Positions 35,381 to 46,417 of a DNA stretch of 64,000 nt are shown here, in pieces. The translations under genes were made by a program, and so were the position numbers. The stretch is from Lyophyllum atratum (Eukaryota > Basidiomycota > Agaricomycetes > Agaricales > Lyophyllaceae), in NCBI GenBank assembly GCA_014905825.1, contig JACGCN010000010.1, forward strand, positions 620,001 through 684,000, written 5' to 3'. The notes beneath the pieces are model-generated. The model was not told the origin of the DNA, ran no database searches, and saw only the letters and a program-made list of their open reading frames with translations. Position 1 is the first letter of the stretch. The number at the start of each line of letters is the position of its first letter.

Positions 35381-36938
35381 TGCGTGGGGTGAGGGGTGGG
35401 TTGGAGTGGGTGGTGTGTCGGGTAGGGGGATATTGGGGGCCGGGTAGGGAGAAGGGCTGGGTTATATAGGGCATGACATGTAGCGGCGCCTCCCGTCCGT
35501 TGAAGCTAAAAACACAGCCCTTTGTTGTTGCAATCTAAATCACCTAATGACATACTCTAACCCCCCCCTCCCCATTACCTTTTCCGGCCCAGATCTGCCT
35601 GCGATTATCGGATTGTAAGTTCGATCGGCACCACGCTAGCCATCCCTGTGACATCAATCATGAACCAGTGCCGCCCCATCCTCCTCACCCATGACGGTAC
35701 ACTGATAATTTTATGCTTTGTATCCACCGCCCCATATCTGAAGCCTACCATTGCAGGTAAAGGGGAGGCAAGGTGCAGCGAATCCTTGCGGCTCATCTTA
35801 ACCTTTCATTGCAGTCGGCTCGGCACGGCTCATGACTCGATATATCTTCTCAAAATAGGCATATGGACCCGACACAACGGTTACCGGGACAACGACGTCA
35901 CCACCCAGCTGCCCGCAAACTCCCACCTGGTCCTCGGGAACGTGTTCAGCATGCAGGCAGTCTCGCAGCGCTGCGCTTCCTGATCATCGCGATATCGATG
36001 CTGCACGACAGTCAGGCAGAGCGGTCACACAATAGCGATTCACCATCGATATGTCGGAATCGTGTGGGCACTCAGTGTCTCGGAACTGCGATGGAAGCAG
36101 CATGCGAACTCATTGTGCAAAAGGGCGCTTTCAGGCACTTCCATTATTGCTGGATTTCTCGAAATGGCGGCGCGGGTTCCTGGTTCGCAAGTGTTCGGGA
36201 CGAAGAGCTTGGTTACGGAGGTTTGTTTCTCCCGCGCGGGGTGTGTCCATGCGACCATGTCTTGAGCGAGAACGTGGGCACCGGGGAGCTGCCTCGAGGT
36301 TTAGACTCATCAGCACGTCCTATAGTCTATTTCGGAACGATAGGACCGAGCTCGTAGGGAATTGTGCAGACTCTTCAAAATGCTCCCACATAAGCTCAAG
36401 GTAAAGACGTGTTTGAGGCGGAGCCAGCAGGGAAGTTGTGAGAAGTTGTGACGGTCCGGCGACCGCACTTTCCTGTTTAGCAAAGGAATGTATAGAGGAA
36501 AGGGTGACAATCCGACCACCGCAGGTATCCTGGTATTAGGGTGCTTCAAACTACTTCAAATCGGGGGTAGTGTGCTTGGTTTAATCTCAAGCACCTGCGC
36601 AACGGGGACCAGGGTGATCAGCCCTCGAAAGCGGATTTCAAATGCATTGAAAAGCAGCATGTCCACAACGGCGCTGTAACAACGCAGCAGATTGTGCCTA
36701 ATGAATCTTGAAGCGCGAGGAGGTTGTCCTGGGGAATTTTTTGTAATGTGGTTGCAGTATCGAAATTCTGTGGGCTTCCCACTGGATCGATTGGTGAAAG
36801 AGAAGGCGTAGGTAAATACTGGCAAACAACAAGGTGTCACCTCCTGACCACGCCCGTTGTCAACAACATCGATCGCTGCCCCCCCTCGCGCAGGCAACCA
36901 TTTCGAATACAAACACCCTCTTAAACCCACCCCTAATC
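35381..36938. other. Intergenic
   Basis: The frame at 35648-35983 (+) was considered and not accepted. No other signal seen. Confidence 0.45.
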
Positions 36939-37287
36939 ATGTTGCCCAATATCAAACTAGACACGCCCAGACGAATGGTGAGCACACCATTTTCTCCACC
37001 CCCGTTTAAATTCGCAAAGCTACGAGCTACCAACGAGAATTCTGACGCCGAGATGTGGGTTGCAGGGTGCTGGATTCACGGGCGTACTCCTCGTTGCGGG
37101 GGTGACGTTCTACGTTGCGAAGCGGAATATAGCGGGGAAGAGGAGGCAGGAGCTTGAAGGGTACCGAGCTTCAACTTGTATGTCCTTTGCGATATTCTGC
37201 TATCCATCTCTCCTGAAACATTTAGCCACAGCTACTGCTCAGACCGTTTCGACCCGCACGGAAAGCAGCAGGAAGCCGACAGAGTAG
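36939..37287 (+). CDS. 70-aa single-pass membrane protein
   Basis: Three exons (36939-36977, 37066-37177, 37226-37287) encode 70 aa. The first is MLPNIKLDTPRRM. The second supplies the only hydrophobic segment, GAGFTGVLLVAGVTFYVAK, directly followed by a basic stretch (RNIAGKRRQELEGYR). The third adds a Ser/Thr tail ending RKPTE. Phases agree at both introns and the donors are GTGAGC and GTATGT. The positive-inside rule puts the C-terminus in the cytosol or matrix. I do not recognise the family. It lies alone, about 600 bp from the inverted MFS pseudogene. Confidence 0.65.
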
Positions 37288-37889
37288 AAGCTCCACCCCT
37301 TTTCGGTGTCCCAGCCGATGGATGGGGTTGGGCTGGTCGCGTCACAGACGCAACAGGTGATGTGACGCGTCGCGATGCGTGATTCATGGCTCGAGTTTGG
37401 GTGGCCGACTTCCCGCTCCGGCGACGCGTCACACGCGTTATTGGTATTCTGACTCTGCGATATGGTGCTTTGAGAACATATCCCACTATACATACCCTCT
37501 CTCTGTTCGAATCCCCGCCCCCGCAGATAATCCTAGTCCACCTCCTTTTTGCGCCCGCCCGGGACTGGTGCAGCTCATGCCGCGGCGTCCGAAGGAAGTG
37601 GGTTCGTCAGTCGCGCGATTGTGTGAAGAGGCAGGAGAAGCATGTGTCTACTAACTCGAGGACGCGGTGGCGGAGGTTGAGGAGATGGAAGAGACAGTAT
37701 GTGGAAGGCAGGTTTGGGTGCGGAAGTGGAAATGGAAGGAAGCAATGTTGCATAGAGGCGAGTTAGTTGGCGTAATTAACATGCATGCGGGAGACAATTG
37801 TACAGACGACCTATTTTTCTTATTGACAACTACGGCCACAATAGCAGAATATATGCGTGCACAGACGACTCACGGGAGTGTTTTCATTG
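37288..37889. other. Intergenic
   Basis: About 600 bp. Nothing supported between the 70-aa gene and the MFS pseudogene. Confidence 0.5.
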
Positions 37890-38375
37890 TTACATTGTCA
37901 AGGTCGGCGGTGAGGACCACAGATGAGTCTCCGTGCAACGCCTACAGCACCTGCGAAGATGCGTTCTACGAGGCGAAGGCAGATAGCTTAGTGAAGCGGA
38001 TTCGCTGTGCCAAAGACAAGGCAGGTTACTGCACTTCCCAACAGCGAGATGGTCAGAAGGAGTCGTCCACCGTGCTTCTCGGTGGCTTCATGCATATGGA
38101 CGCGCACTCCTGACCGTAGATAGCGGAAAACAATGTACTAGTAGGTATGTTCGCAGACAGAAATTCACTCAAGTCGACTCACTCGCTCCAATCAGTCCCC
38201 AGCGGAAACCGAAGAGGAGAGCGGTCAACGGCGCTTGTGCGTAAATTGTGTAGGTATCCTATTGAAAAAGAATTGCTTGGTCGGACAAGGTGTTGCTTTT
38301 CCAATGCTTTTCCCTAAACGAAATCGCCTGAACGAAATTGAAATCAAGACCCTGCGCAAGAGTCTCTCGCTGATC
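37890..38375 (-). pseudogene. Broken partial copy of the MFS transporter gene (N-terminal half)
   Basis: On the minus strand this segment matches the intact MFS gene at 17.4-20.8 kb in order. About 38341-38370 resembles exon 1 (shared CTCTTGCGCAGG and TTTCGTTCAGG). About 38140-38180 resembles exon 2 (GAATTTCTGTCTGCGAACAT). About 38095-37895 matches exon 5, with EKHGGRLLLTISLLGSAVTC, a stop within the next helix, then IFAGAVGVARR and a frameshift. Exons 3 and 4 are missing and no later exon is found. Stops, frameshifts and lost exons show it cannot encode a transporter. Its inverted position about 18 kb away from the source-like gene suggests an old segmental duplication. Confidence 0.8.
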
Positions 38376-39012
38376 TGTCCGAGGGATGCTCCACATCCCA
38401 CATCATGATCTCATCGAGCCCGATGTGACAGACCTTAGACCTAGATCTGACCAGAGCCACGATACCCGAGGTACTAGTAGGATGTTTTTCTGCTCGAGAT
38501 GATATGTTAACATCTTGACGTCAGTCATAGCGTCGAGGCTCATTGATAGCCGTTGAAGGTGTTTTCAACAGAAAGGGGGATAATTTCTGACACTGGCTTA
38601 ATGTCAAAGATATGGAAGGATGTAGGAGACGTTTACGCACGGAATATGGGCCTGCGGACAGTCAATTCCCAGATGACGACACGCGAACTGCACTAACTTC
38701 AAATTGCCAGAAGAACAGCATCTTAGCCATAACCCGCTTCCACTGCGGACATGGGACGACGTGAGCTACAGAGCTATAATCAGACGAAAAAGACGACCGT
38801 ATCGATCACGAGGCTGCTCAGTCCTTGATTGCTCCTAAAATGCATGCTTCGTTGTGAGCTGAAGTTCTTGCCTTAACTTCTATGAGTCCAGCGTGCACAA
38901 ATGTATTCACCTCGTGATGCAAGGCCCAAGTACGTACTTCTGAAGAGCACAATATAGTTGTCCCGTTACTAAGCGGTATACACAAGAATTCTCCCTAAAA
39001 AACATCAACGTC
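38376..39012. other. Intergenic
   Basis: About 640 bp upstream of the MFS pseudogene and downstream of the MYND gene stop. No gene seen. Confidence 0.5.
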
Positions 39013-39975
39013 TCAAGATTTGTTGGATCTGCCGGGACAGGACTTCTTATGATCCCTGGAGGCAAAAGTCAGTAAAGATGGCTTCAAGGCGATAGCCGAA
39101 GGCAATAGAGTAGACGCACGGCCAGTGTGCTTTCTGACAATCAGTGTTGCAGTCTTTCGGACGGGGATTGGTCAGCGTGAAGCCGACGACTCAAACGAAA
39201 CATGAAACTCACAATGCGTTTCCCGGCATAAACTGCAGCGCAGCAATTTCACATCTCGCTTCCCGCAAGCCGCACAGACATTCGTCGCAAACACCATGGA
39301 AGGCTCCGCCGTGGCGACCCCGGTCTTGTCTATCCTCACCTGAGGCATCGGCAGATTTGCAACATCCCTCCTGCCTGGGACCTTCCCTTCCCCTGTCTGC
39401 GCTCCCCACAGCTCCGCATTCACGGTATCGTTCCTGATGAGGTATCCGAGGTTCTTCTTCACATCTATCAAATCTTGGTGAACGTACTTCTCCAATCCCG
39501 TCATACCAGGCGGAAGAGAAGAGAATGCAGGGTACGTCTCTGCAAGATCGAGAGCCTCACGGTAGCGTTTGGCTGCGGTAGCACGGTCGCGCTTGTCCCA
39601 TGCCAGGAGGCCAAGCGTCAAGCCTGCCGTGACCTGCATACCCTTCAGTAGAACCTTCCCACGTGGGGTTCTTTCGAGCCGTGGGTGAGGCTTCGAGGCG
39701 GAGGGGCGAAAGGAGCTCAGCAGCTTGAAGGCGTCTGGATCCGATTCCTCTGTGAAATTCATCTGAGGATCGCGGAAGAATCCTACGAAATTACGCCAGA
39801 CGGCGCCCAAGAGCTCTTGGGGAAAGTTATCTGGGACGATAGCTGGAATTTTCGCGGTGACATTTTCGTCCTTCAAGATTTTCTTGATTGCTTTCTGGTA
39901 GTAGTCGAAAGCACTCTGTATGTCGCCTTGATGATAGAAGGTCTCTGCTCGTTGAAAGAGCGCTAGACCGGACAT
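39013..39975 (-). CDS. MYND-type zinc finger protein with TPR-like N-terminus
   Basis: Three exons on the minus strand (39213-39975, 39120-39153, 39013-39055) give 279 aa. The N-terminal half reads ALFQRAETFYHQGDIQSAFDYYQKAIK, which looks like a tetratricopeptide-type helix pair, and a second helical stretch (KRDRATAAKRYREALDLAETY) occurs near the middle. The C-terminal MYND finger is complete only after splicing: CAACGKRDVKLLRCSLCRE, HYCNTDCQKAHWP, DHKKSC, with all Cys/His ligands in canonical spacing. MYND fingers mediate protein binding; the role here is unknown. Both small 3' exons are supported by the finger itself. Confidence 0.9.
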
Positions 39976-41138
39976 GGTTGTTCGAAGCAAAAGAAAACGT
40001 ATTTGCTTGGCAGACTGCTACTCGGGTATTAATAATCGTACATAGCTCGATCTTATCTTATCTTGTCTTTGTGAAATGACCGTCATCCAACCGTCATCCG
40101 CAATATGACCATCCTGCGAACTCATGGTGCGTGACGATTCCGCAGAGCAAGGCATGGGGGCTTGAAAAGGAAAGCAGAAGTACATGGAATGGACGAGTGG
40201 TAGGCTGAAAAAGATGGAGCTTATTGGTGACGGGATAGGCCAAATGGCACAAGCATTGGGAAACAGCCAAAAGTTGTGCATCCAGAATGTGAGTCAAACC
40301 TGAAGCTTGAAGCTTGAAGTTATACACATGCATGGTTAACAGGCAGCTTTGATAATGTCGCCTATTGAATATGGAATATCAAGGCAGGCGCGTTTTGACA
40401 TCTGTCTCCCGCGGAAGAAGGCATGCCCTTTTTTATGCGTCGACTGCAGCATGCTGCCCTAGGGCTACACGGGCCGTCCTTCCCTCATTTGACGCTCTGT
40501 GTCAGTAAATCCCTGCTATCGATTCGTGTTATCGACTCATGCTATAGACTCGACGGCGTCGCTACGACCTTCTATTACTGGCAGACATTCCATACTATGC
40601 TTTAATGCAATTTTAGTGGGTCTTCGTCCGAAAATTCGGCCGAGCCCCTCCAGTTCTATGCGACGGACTCTGACAGACTTAGCTATTTCCGGGAAGAACT
40701 CAACATCTAGTCATGCCAAAGATTATCGCTGTCGCTACGGACTTCATCAACACGATGATGCCTGATGATGCAGGAATCTGATGGATTTCTCGCTGATCAA
40801 GGACTCGTGCTGCTGTGCTATGCGCATTTGGCATGGTGATCATGCTGGAAGACTCGGCAAGCAGCTCAGCCATGGGGCGCCACGGCTAGTCGACTGCGCT
40901 TCGCCCTGTTCCACCCCCTTCTGGCTGAGATCTAGCCTGATCTAGCGCGAACTCATAGCTTCCGTGAACATGAAACTCCAAAGTTGAAAGAACGCGAAGC
41001 GGGATCTCCTTGTCCACATGTTCACACCTCGGCTTTGACCGACGCGCCCAAGCGGAAAAGGTATAAAAACCCCCCCTCCAAGCTATGAATTCCCTACGAG
41101 CCGGTCTCTTCACAACACACAACCACCCAACTATCACC
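39976..41138. other. Intergenic
   Basis: About 1.16 kb with no supported gene. The right end belongs to the duplicated unit that carries the secreted peptide gene. Confidence 0.5.
41062..41068 (+). promoter_or_regulatory. TATA box of the secreted cysteine peptide gene
   Basis: TATAAAA lies 77 bp upstream of the start at 41139. In the duplicated unit B the same position reads cataaga, so the box is damaged there. Confidence 0.55.
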
Positions 41139-41480
41139 ATGAAATTCTCTTCTGCCATCCTTTTCACCCTCCCCGTCGTCCTCGCCAGCTGGACCGCTAT
41201 GGCTGCCCCAGGGTCAGAACACAAGGCTCACCAGTCTCACAAGACTGTTGAGGGCCGCGATCTTGCGCGCCTCACCGCGAGCAACCTCGTGGCGCGTCAC
41301 GCCGCGGAGTGGGATATTTACCAGAGGGACTTCGAGCCTGAGACGCTTGTTGCCCGACGTGCCTGCAAGACCTCCAAGGATTGTGAGTTGACAGCCGTCT
41401 TCGTCTTGCCCCGTTCTCGATGCTAATTCCTTGCTCCCTCAGGTCTTGGCATGATCTGCATCAACAACGTCTGCCAATAA
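41139..41480 (+). CDS. Small secreted precursor of a four-cysteine peptide
   Basis: Two exons (41139-41382, 41443-41480) encode 93 aa. A clear signal peptide (MKFSSAILFTLPVVLASWTAMA) is followed by a hydrophilic propeptide of about 50 residues rich in His, Glu and Arg with no cysteine. Then comes a dibasic site, VARR, and a 19-residue C-terminus, ACKTSKDCLGMICINNVCQ. All four cysteines of the precursor lie in this tail, spaced C-x5-C-x4-C-x4-C. The layout (signal, pro-region, KEX2-type site, Cys-rich end) resembles KEX2-processed fungal peptides. The intron splits the codon of the second cysteine. A TATA box precedes the gene and a duplicated broken copy follows it. Role unknown; signalling, defence or surface interaction are all possible. 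Two disulfides are inferred. Confidence 0.8.
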
Positions 41481-41747
41481 ACGACTACTCGTCGATGGAA
41501 AGTGGTGAGTAAACTTTTATTTTGTTTCAATGCTACAGGAAGTTGAGATTGTGCCTCCAGGTTCCACTAGTAGTAGTACAGAATGGTCGATAGTCAGTGT
41601 ATATCTGTGATCGCATTGTAACTGGTGGAATAATGAGCGTTGTGTCGCCGCCATGTCCTGCACTGAGTCTTAAGCGCATACGCCGGGAGCGCCGAGCGCT
41701 AACCACTGCATCATTCTACAGTACGCATGAAAACACGCTCTGGCTCT

Positions 41748-42382
41748 ACACCATGAAGTTGGCAAGCGGGTTTCCTTGTCCAGATGTTCGCATCTCGGCT
41801 TAAGTTGACCGACGCACCCAGGCGGAAAAGGCATAAGAACACCTCTATCCAAGCTATGATTTCTAGAGCCGGTCTCTTCACAACACACAACCGTCCGATT
41901 ATCACCATGAAATTCTCTTTTGCCATCCTTTTCACTCTCCCTGTCGTCCTCCCTCGTGGCGCATCATGTCGCAGAGTGGGAGATTTAACAGAGTTTCGAG
42001 CCTGAGACGCTTGTTGCCCGACGCATAGGCACCAAATGCAAGAAATCCAGGAATTTTGAGCTGATAACCGTCTTCGTCTTGCCATATTCTCAATGCTAAG
42101 TCCTTGCTCCCCTCAGGTTTTGACGGTCAGGGATGCGTCAGTGGCACCTGTAAATGAACCATGGCTCGTTGACGGAAAGTGGTGAGTAGATTTTATTTTG
42201 TTCCATCACTACAGGGAGCTGAGATTGTGTCTTCAGGTTGCGCTAGTGGTACAGAATGGTCGATAGTCAGTGTATATCTGTGACTGCATTTTACCTGGTG
42301 GAATAAATCAACGTTGTGTCGCCGCCGTGCCCCGTACTGAGTCGCAAGCGCATAAGCCGGGAGCGCCGAGCGCCAACCATGC
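41748..42382 (+). repeat. Tandem duplication, unit B (carries broken copy)
   Basis: Direct tandem partner of unit A, about 770 bp downstream and shorter because of a deletion in the coding part. Promoter and 3' flank remain recognisable, with scattered substitutions. Confidence 0.8.
41907..42157 (+). pseudogene. Broken tandem copy of the secreted cysteine peptide gene
   Basis: Starts with the same signal-peptide codons (MKFSFAILFTLPVVL). It then loses most of the propeptide-coding region through an internal deletion that shifts the frame and brings an early stop. Farther on, the dibasic region (ETLVARR) is recognisable in another frame and the intron donor GT is changed to TT. The tail exon still carries a short Cys-containing end in yet another context. 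The deletion, frameshift and lost splice donor each prevent an equivalent product. Confidence 0.8.
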
Positions 42383-42813
42383 ATGGGATACGCGTTCTCG
42401 TTCCACACAGTCAAGTTACCAAGAGCTTTAACAAATCGGCAATTTCGCTACCGTTGAGTCCAAGATGTCAGAGTCACTGCAAGAGCTGGCCCCCGATCAG
42501 TAGCCCCACGTTTGTCCTGAGAAATTAAACACGCCATAGGTATCGTTGATTCATCCACCACCACCTTCGAGTCACCACCGCAGCGCTCATTCTCTGTTTT
42601 GGACTTCGTTTTGCGTTCGATTCCCGACTGCTTTACTGAGATCCAGGGGTATTTGTCACCTGTCTTCCCTCCGTTCCTCTTTGCGTGGTCTTACGACGTC
42701 ACTTTTTTCAATGAGGATTCCAGTTTATTAAGAGGATAGCAAGTACGATGCGATAGATAAGCAAGAGTCCCAAAAACAAAGGGAAAAAAGCGTGCCGTCC
42801 AAGAGATATCCGT
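42158..42813. other. Intergenic, partly the 3' flank of duplication unit B
   Basis: The first ~225 bp copy the 3' flank of unit A. The rest, up to the RING-protein stop, shows no gene. Confidence 0.6.
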
Positions 42814-44651
42814 CTATGACTTGAAAATGCGGAGAAGTCGAGCCTCAGTGACAATCCTTGTCCGGCATAAGGGGCATTCCCTCGAACTCGCCATGACGAG
42901 GTCTGAACACCCTCGGCACATGGCCAGGTGACTAGATAAGATTTCACAATCATTACTGGTGGTGCTTCTAAGCAGCATAGAGGTACGAACCCGCAATCGA
43001 CGATAGCAATGTTGGCCTCATCGTCTTGACAGATCACACACAGACCAGTGCGTTCCAGATCTGCGGCAGTTCCACGAGGCTTTGGAGGTGTCCGCGGAGG
43101 TATTGACGACGGTGCGGGTGAGGATCCCGAGGCATGCTCCTTCTCAGTTTCACCTCGTGGGCCTTCATCCTTATGCTGATCACCATCGCCAGATGCGGCC
43201 TGTTGCTCAGCCTTGATCCTCTCCTCTCGCTCTCTCTGCGCACGATTATGCTCCTCCAGCATCTCTCTCTGCCGCTCAATCCGCTCGGCTTCCTCCGCTT
43301 CCTCTTGCGCCCGCTGACGATCGCGATCGCGCCTCTCATCCTCCACCAGCACCTTCACCTTTGCGACGAGTTCACCCTTCTCCAGGATCATCCCAGCGTT
43401 GACGTGGTTCGTGAATAGAATAGATTTCAACGCGCCGATGGACAAAGAACCAATCTCCTGTATGGGCATGTCCAGCAGTTGATCAAGAGTAGGAGGGGTC
43501 ACTGCAGGTGGCGGCGCTGCCGTGGCGGCACGGGGACGCGGCGGAGTCTGGCTGGCGTTCGAGTGGTGGAGGTTATCATGGGAGCGCGCCGCAGATGGGC
43601 GTTGGTACTGCGGGTATCCTTGATGCTGCGGGCGCGACGCTTGTGGAGGAACTGGGGGTGGTGGGACTGTAGAGTGGGAACCCTGAGGATGTGAAGGATA
43701 TTGGGTATGTGGGTATGACTGAGGGTGATGTGGTGGGTGGTTGTAAGGTCGTGAACGTGGCGGCACCTGAGGTGACTGATGAGGGTATGCTTGGTGTGGA
43801 GGTGGGCCTGGGGGAGGTGCATATTGGCGTTGATGATGGTGGGGCGGTGTGTCAGGAGCAAGATCTGGCCGAGGGAAGGCGGCTGGGCGCGAATTAGCTG
43901 GACGTGGAGGCGGGGGTGGAGTGGGGGTATGAGAGCTCTGGCCTGGGCGGGAGAATAGTCGAGAGCGGGTATGCGAGGTCGACCTGTTTGGGACAGAATA
44001 CTTCCTGTAATAGTTCTGAAAGGAAGCTGATAGGTTTCCCGCACAAGATGTAGAATTCTGAACAAACCTCATTATCTCGTGGAAGACATCCTTCCCGATT
44101 CTAATGTCTCAAGATGAGATCGCACAGGACCTGAAGAATATGGTGCGACAACTCACCCTCGCCCTCAGCATTCCGTCAATCAAGTCATCCTTTTCCACCG
44201 CACGATCGATCTTAATATTATACGCGTCGACATATTTCTTCAATTTCGATAGTGGCATCGCTTTGAGGATCCCTTTTCCCGCAGCGGTGACTGTTCATTT
44301 GTGTCCCATATTGGTAAAAGTCCTCCTTTACTCTGGGAAAGACGCACCATTGAGAAACTCTATGCAAAACGCACAGACATGCATGGAATCGTAGCCAGCT
44401 TCTTGACCACCACGCGGCATCATGGCCTGATAGTCGGAGCAGTTGTGGCAGTACGAGTAACCTGTAAGGCACATAGACGATCTCATCGGGATATGTTCTC
44501 GCGAACAACCTGACCACCCACCACAATGATTACACTTCCGTGACCGACTGAGGAACATATTGAATTCTTTGTTGCACTTCCTACAGGAGTCGCCCGAGTC
44601 CACTGAAGGAGGCGGTCCGCTCAACAGCGGAAGCCCACGCACCTCTGACAT
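42814..44651 (-). CDS. FYVE-like, SAP-like and RING protein (CARP/RFFL-type ubiquitin ligase)
   Basis: Predicted E3 ubiquitin ligase, 520 aa in five exons on the minus strand (44522-44651, 44348-44461, 44157-44290, 42991-44057, 42814-42931). An N-terminal FYVE-like double zinc finger is assembled across exons 1-2: CRKCNKEF, CNHCG, YCHNCS, VCAFC. Exon 3 encodes a SAP-like helix pair (ILKAMPLSKLKKYVDAYNIK). Next comes a Pro/His/Gln-rich linker of about 190 residues and a second SAP-like unit (LDQLLDMPIQEIGSLSIGAL). A charged coiled coil (RRDRDRQRAQEEAEEAERIE) follows, and a C-terminal RING completed by the last splice: CVICQDDEANIAIVDCGHLAMC, CSDLVMASSRECPLCR. This order equals that of animal RFFL/RNF34. 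An endosomal or membrane-trafficking role is inferred. The acceptor at 44058 could instead lie about 33 bp further in, also in frame. Confidence 0.88.
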
Positions 44652-45067
44652 GCTGAAGAAGAATAAGAGAAGTTGGAGAACGCCTAGCACACCCTTTATG
44701 TACTGGCCGAGCCAGAGAAAGTCGCGGAATGTTCGATGGGTATCTGTAAGCAAGCATCTTCTACCCCCGGTGGCTGTGCCTTACAAGGACTGATCACAAC
44801 GATCCCACTGATTGATGTGGACAGAGCAGCCGTGAGATGCAAGTCACAATTACAAGTAGTTATTACAAGGTTACTAGTGCGGTATTGTAAAATACAAAAG
44901 ACGAAGGTTACAGCCCCATGTAACTTGACATGGATCGCTCTGCCGCATGATTGCTGAGCTCAGGACGGAGACTTGCATTCGACAACTGCAATGGAATACA
45001 ACAACAGTTTGAACCGAGAAGTCAGCTGAAAGCGAGCGGTGATAGGGAAGAGAATGAATGACCACGT
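44652..45067. other. Intergenic
   Basis: About 415 bp between two minus-strand genes. No gene seen. Confidence 0.6.
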
Positions 45068-45692
45068 TTACTCGTCCTCGCGCAATTTCTCAATATATAC
45101 AAAGGAGACGAGAATCGCGTCCGCGATATGTTCTCCAGCCGATAGAATTTCTAGGAACGGGCTTCGGGATGAGAACCAGGTCTGCCCTCTAGGGTGGAAA
45201 CGAGCAATAGGAGTTTGTGTGGCGTTGTGGGCCGTTAACTGAGAGCATGGTTAGGAAGCCCGCCGCCCACGTCATTTTCAGAGCTCACCTCGGGGGCCAT
45301 TGTGCCAAGCTTCCACCTGTACTGGCGACCATCGGGTGCAACAAATACTCGATCGCTAGTATCCGGTTGAAAGGTTGCATTACAGTCACGGAAGTGGCTT
45401 CTTACCTACCACGCCACCCCCAACCTTCCTTCTTGAAAAAGGATCTAGTTCTCATTTCTCTACCATGAAAGCGCAATACCGAGGAGCGGAGGGTTTTCCA
45501 CTCGATCTGCGCGAGATGGCCAAATGTGTCGCGCATGGTACTGTTGAAAAGAGCGTCGTTCTGTAGGATACGACAAATGGTTGTTGTCCGACCAAATGTC
45601 TTCGAACTGGTTTGGACTTTGTAAATGGCTTGACCGTCTGGGCTATGGAAGGTGGAGTTGAAGGGCGAGGTGCCCGAGAGGTAGAGTTGCAT
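45068..45692 (-). CDS. DUF6593 domain protein
   Basis: Three exons on the minus strand (45406-45692, 45289-45355, 45068-45238) give 174 aa. The protein fills one DUF6593 domain: LYLSGTSPFNSTFHSPDGQAIYKV, then IEWKTLRSSVLRFHGREM, the splice-joined DRVFVAPDGRQYRWKLG, then IARFHPRG and a C-terminal helix ending in FVYIEKLRED. The family is widespread and expanded in mushroom-forming fungi; its function is unknown. There is no signal peptide. An upstream in-frame GTG lies just ahead, but the ATG at 45692 is the natural start. Confidence 0.88.
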
Positions 45693-46377
45693 GTCCACTA
45701 GAGTTGGATTGAAGTTACCTGTACTCGGATATCTCTACCTTAGCGCTTCTTATACTGGCGCTTTGGAAGGGCTGTGAAAACCGCACATGAGGTGTGAGAC
45801 AGACAACGGTACAGACCCCGAATTTTTGGAGCCAGATTGCCCGCTACAGTACTTGTCTCAGACTTGTTGTGGGCTCTCTAGATCAAAGCAGCACAAAGCT
45901 GAACAATAGATTCGTTGATAGATTGGTGACCAGACTTGATTTCCCCAAACTCGGATACGCGGGCGATGTCCATTTACTCTTCGAATGAAACAGTAGACCC
46001 GGTCGGATGAGAAAAGGGAGTCAAAAGAAAGCACAGGAAGGCACGCAGCATGGAAGGGGCGTGTTTTCCATAAATCCGACATGGCTGCACACAAGCTGCA
46101 CAGCAGCACGGTTTGGCTCTGGCAAATGGTGTCGAAAGATGGCGGTGTCTCCAAAAGAATAATTCCGATCAGGCTCGGGGCGGACATGGTTCTCAGGACG
46201 CGTAATGACTCGCGACATAGTGTGGCGAGAAGAAAAGTTGCGCAATCTCTTGATCGCATAATTCGCTGGAAATGTGGGTAAACAAGAAATTCCATATACT
46301 CCGCATGAGTATGCAATAGCGATGCGTACTCCTGCGCTCAATGATGCGCGTTGCTGTCGTCTGGTACTTACATACTA

Positions 46378-46417
46378 TGGTGCGGGCCGACTAGTCACCA
46401 CTACTTTTGTACAAGCG
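46378..46417 (+). repeat. Left terminal inverted repeat of the MITE
   Basis: Starts TGGTGCGGGCCGACTAGTCA and pairs with 46762-46800 read on the other strand, with a few mismatches and one indel near the inner end. Confidence 0.85.

Larger units (their letters stand above)
40970..41711 (+). repeat. Tandem duplication, unit A (carries intact secreted peptide gene)
   Basis: Unit A runs from the promoter through the coding region and a long 3' flank. It matches unit B throughout, for example GGCTTTGACCGACGCGCCCA, CGGTCTCTTCACAACACACA, GAATGGTCGATAGTCAGTGT and CGGGAGCGCCGAGCGC. Boundaries are approximate. Confidence 0.8.

Noticed and set aside
35648..35983. 111-codon plus-strand frame with possible splice sites
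   Set aside because: Candidate introns do not join into a longer consistent frame and both strands are open; no feature supports a gene.
37667..38113. 148-codon plus-strand frame
   Set aside because: It is the antisense of the MFS pseudogene; the same antisense peptide appears opposite the intact MFS gene.
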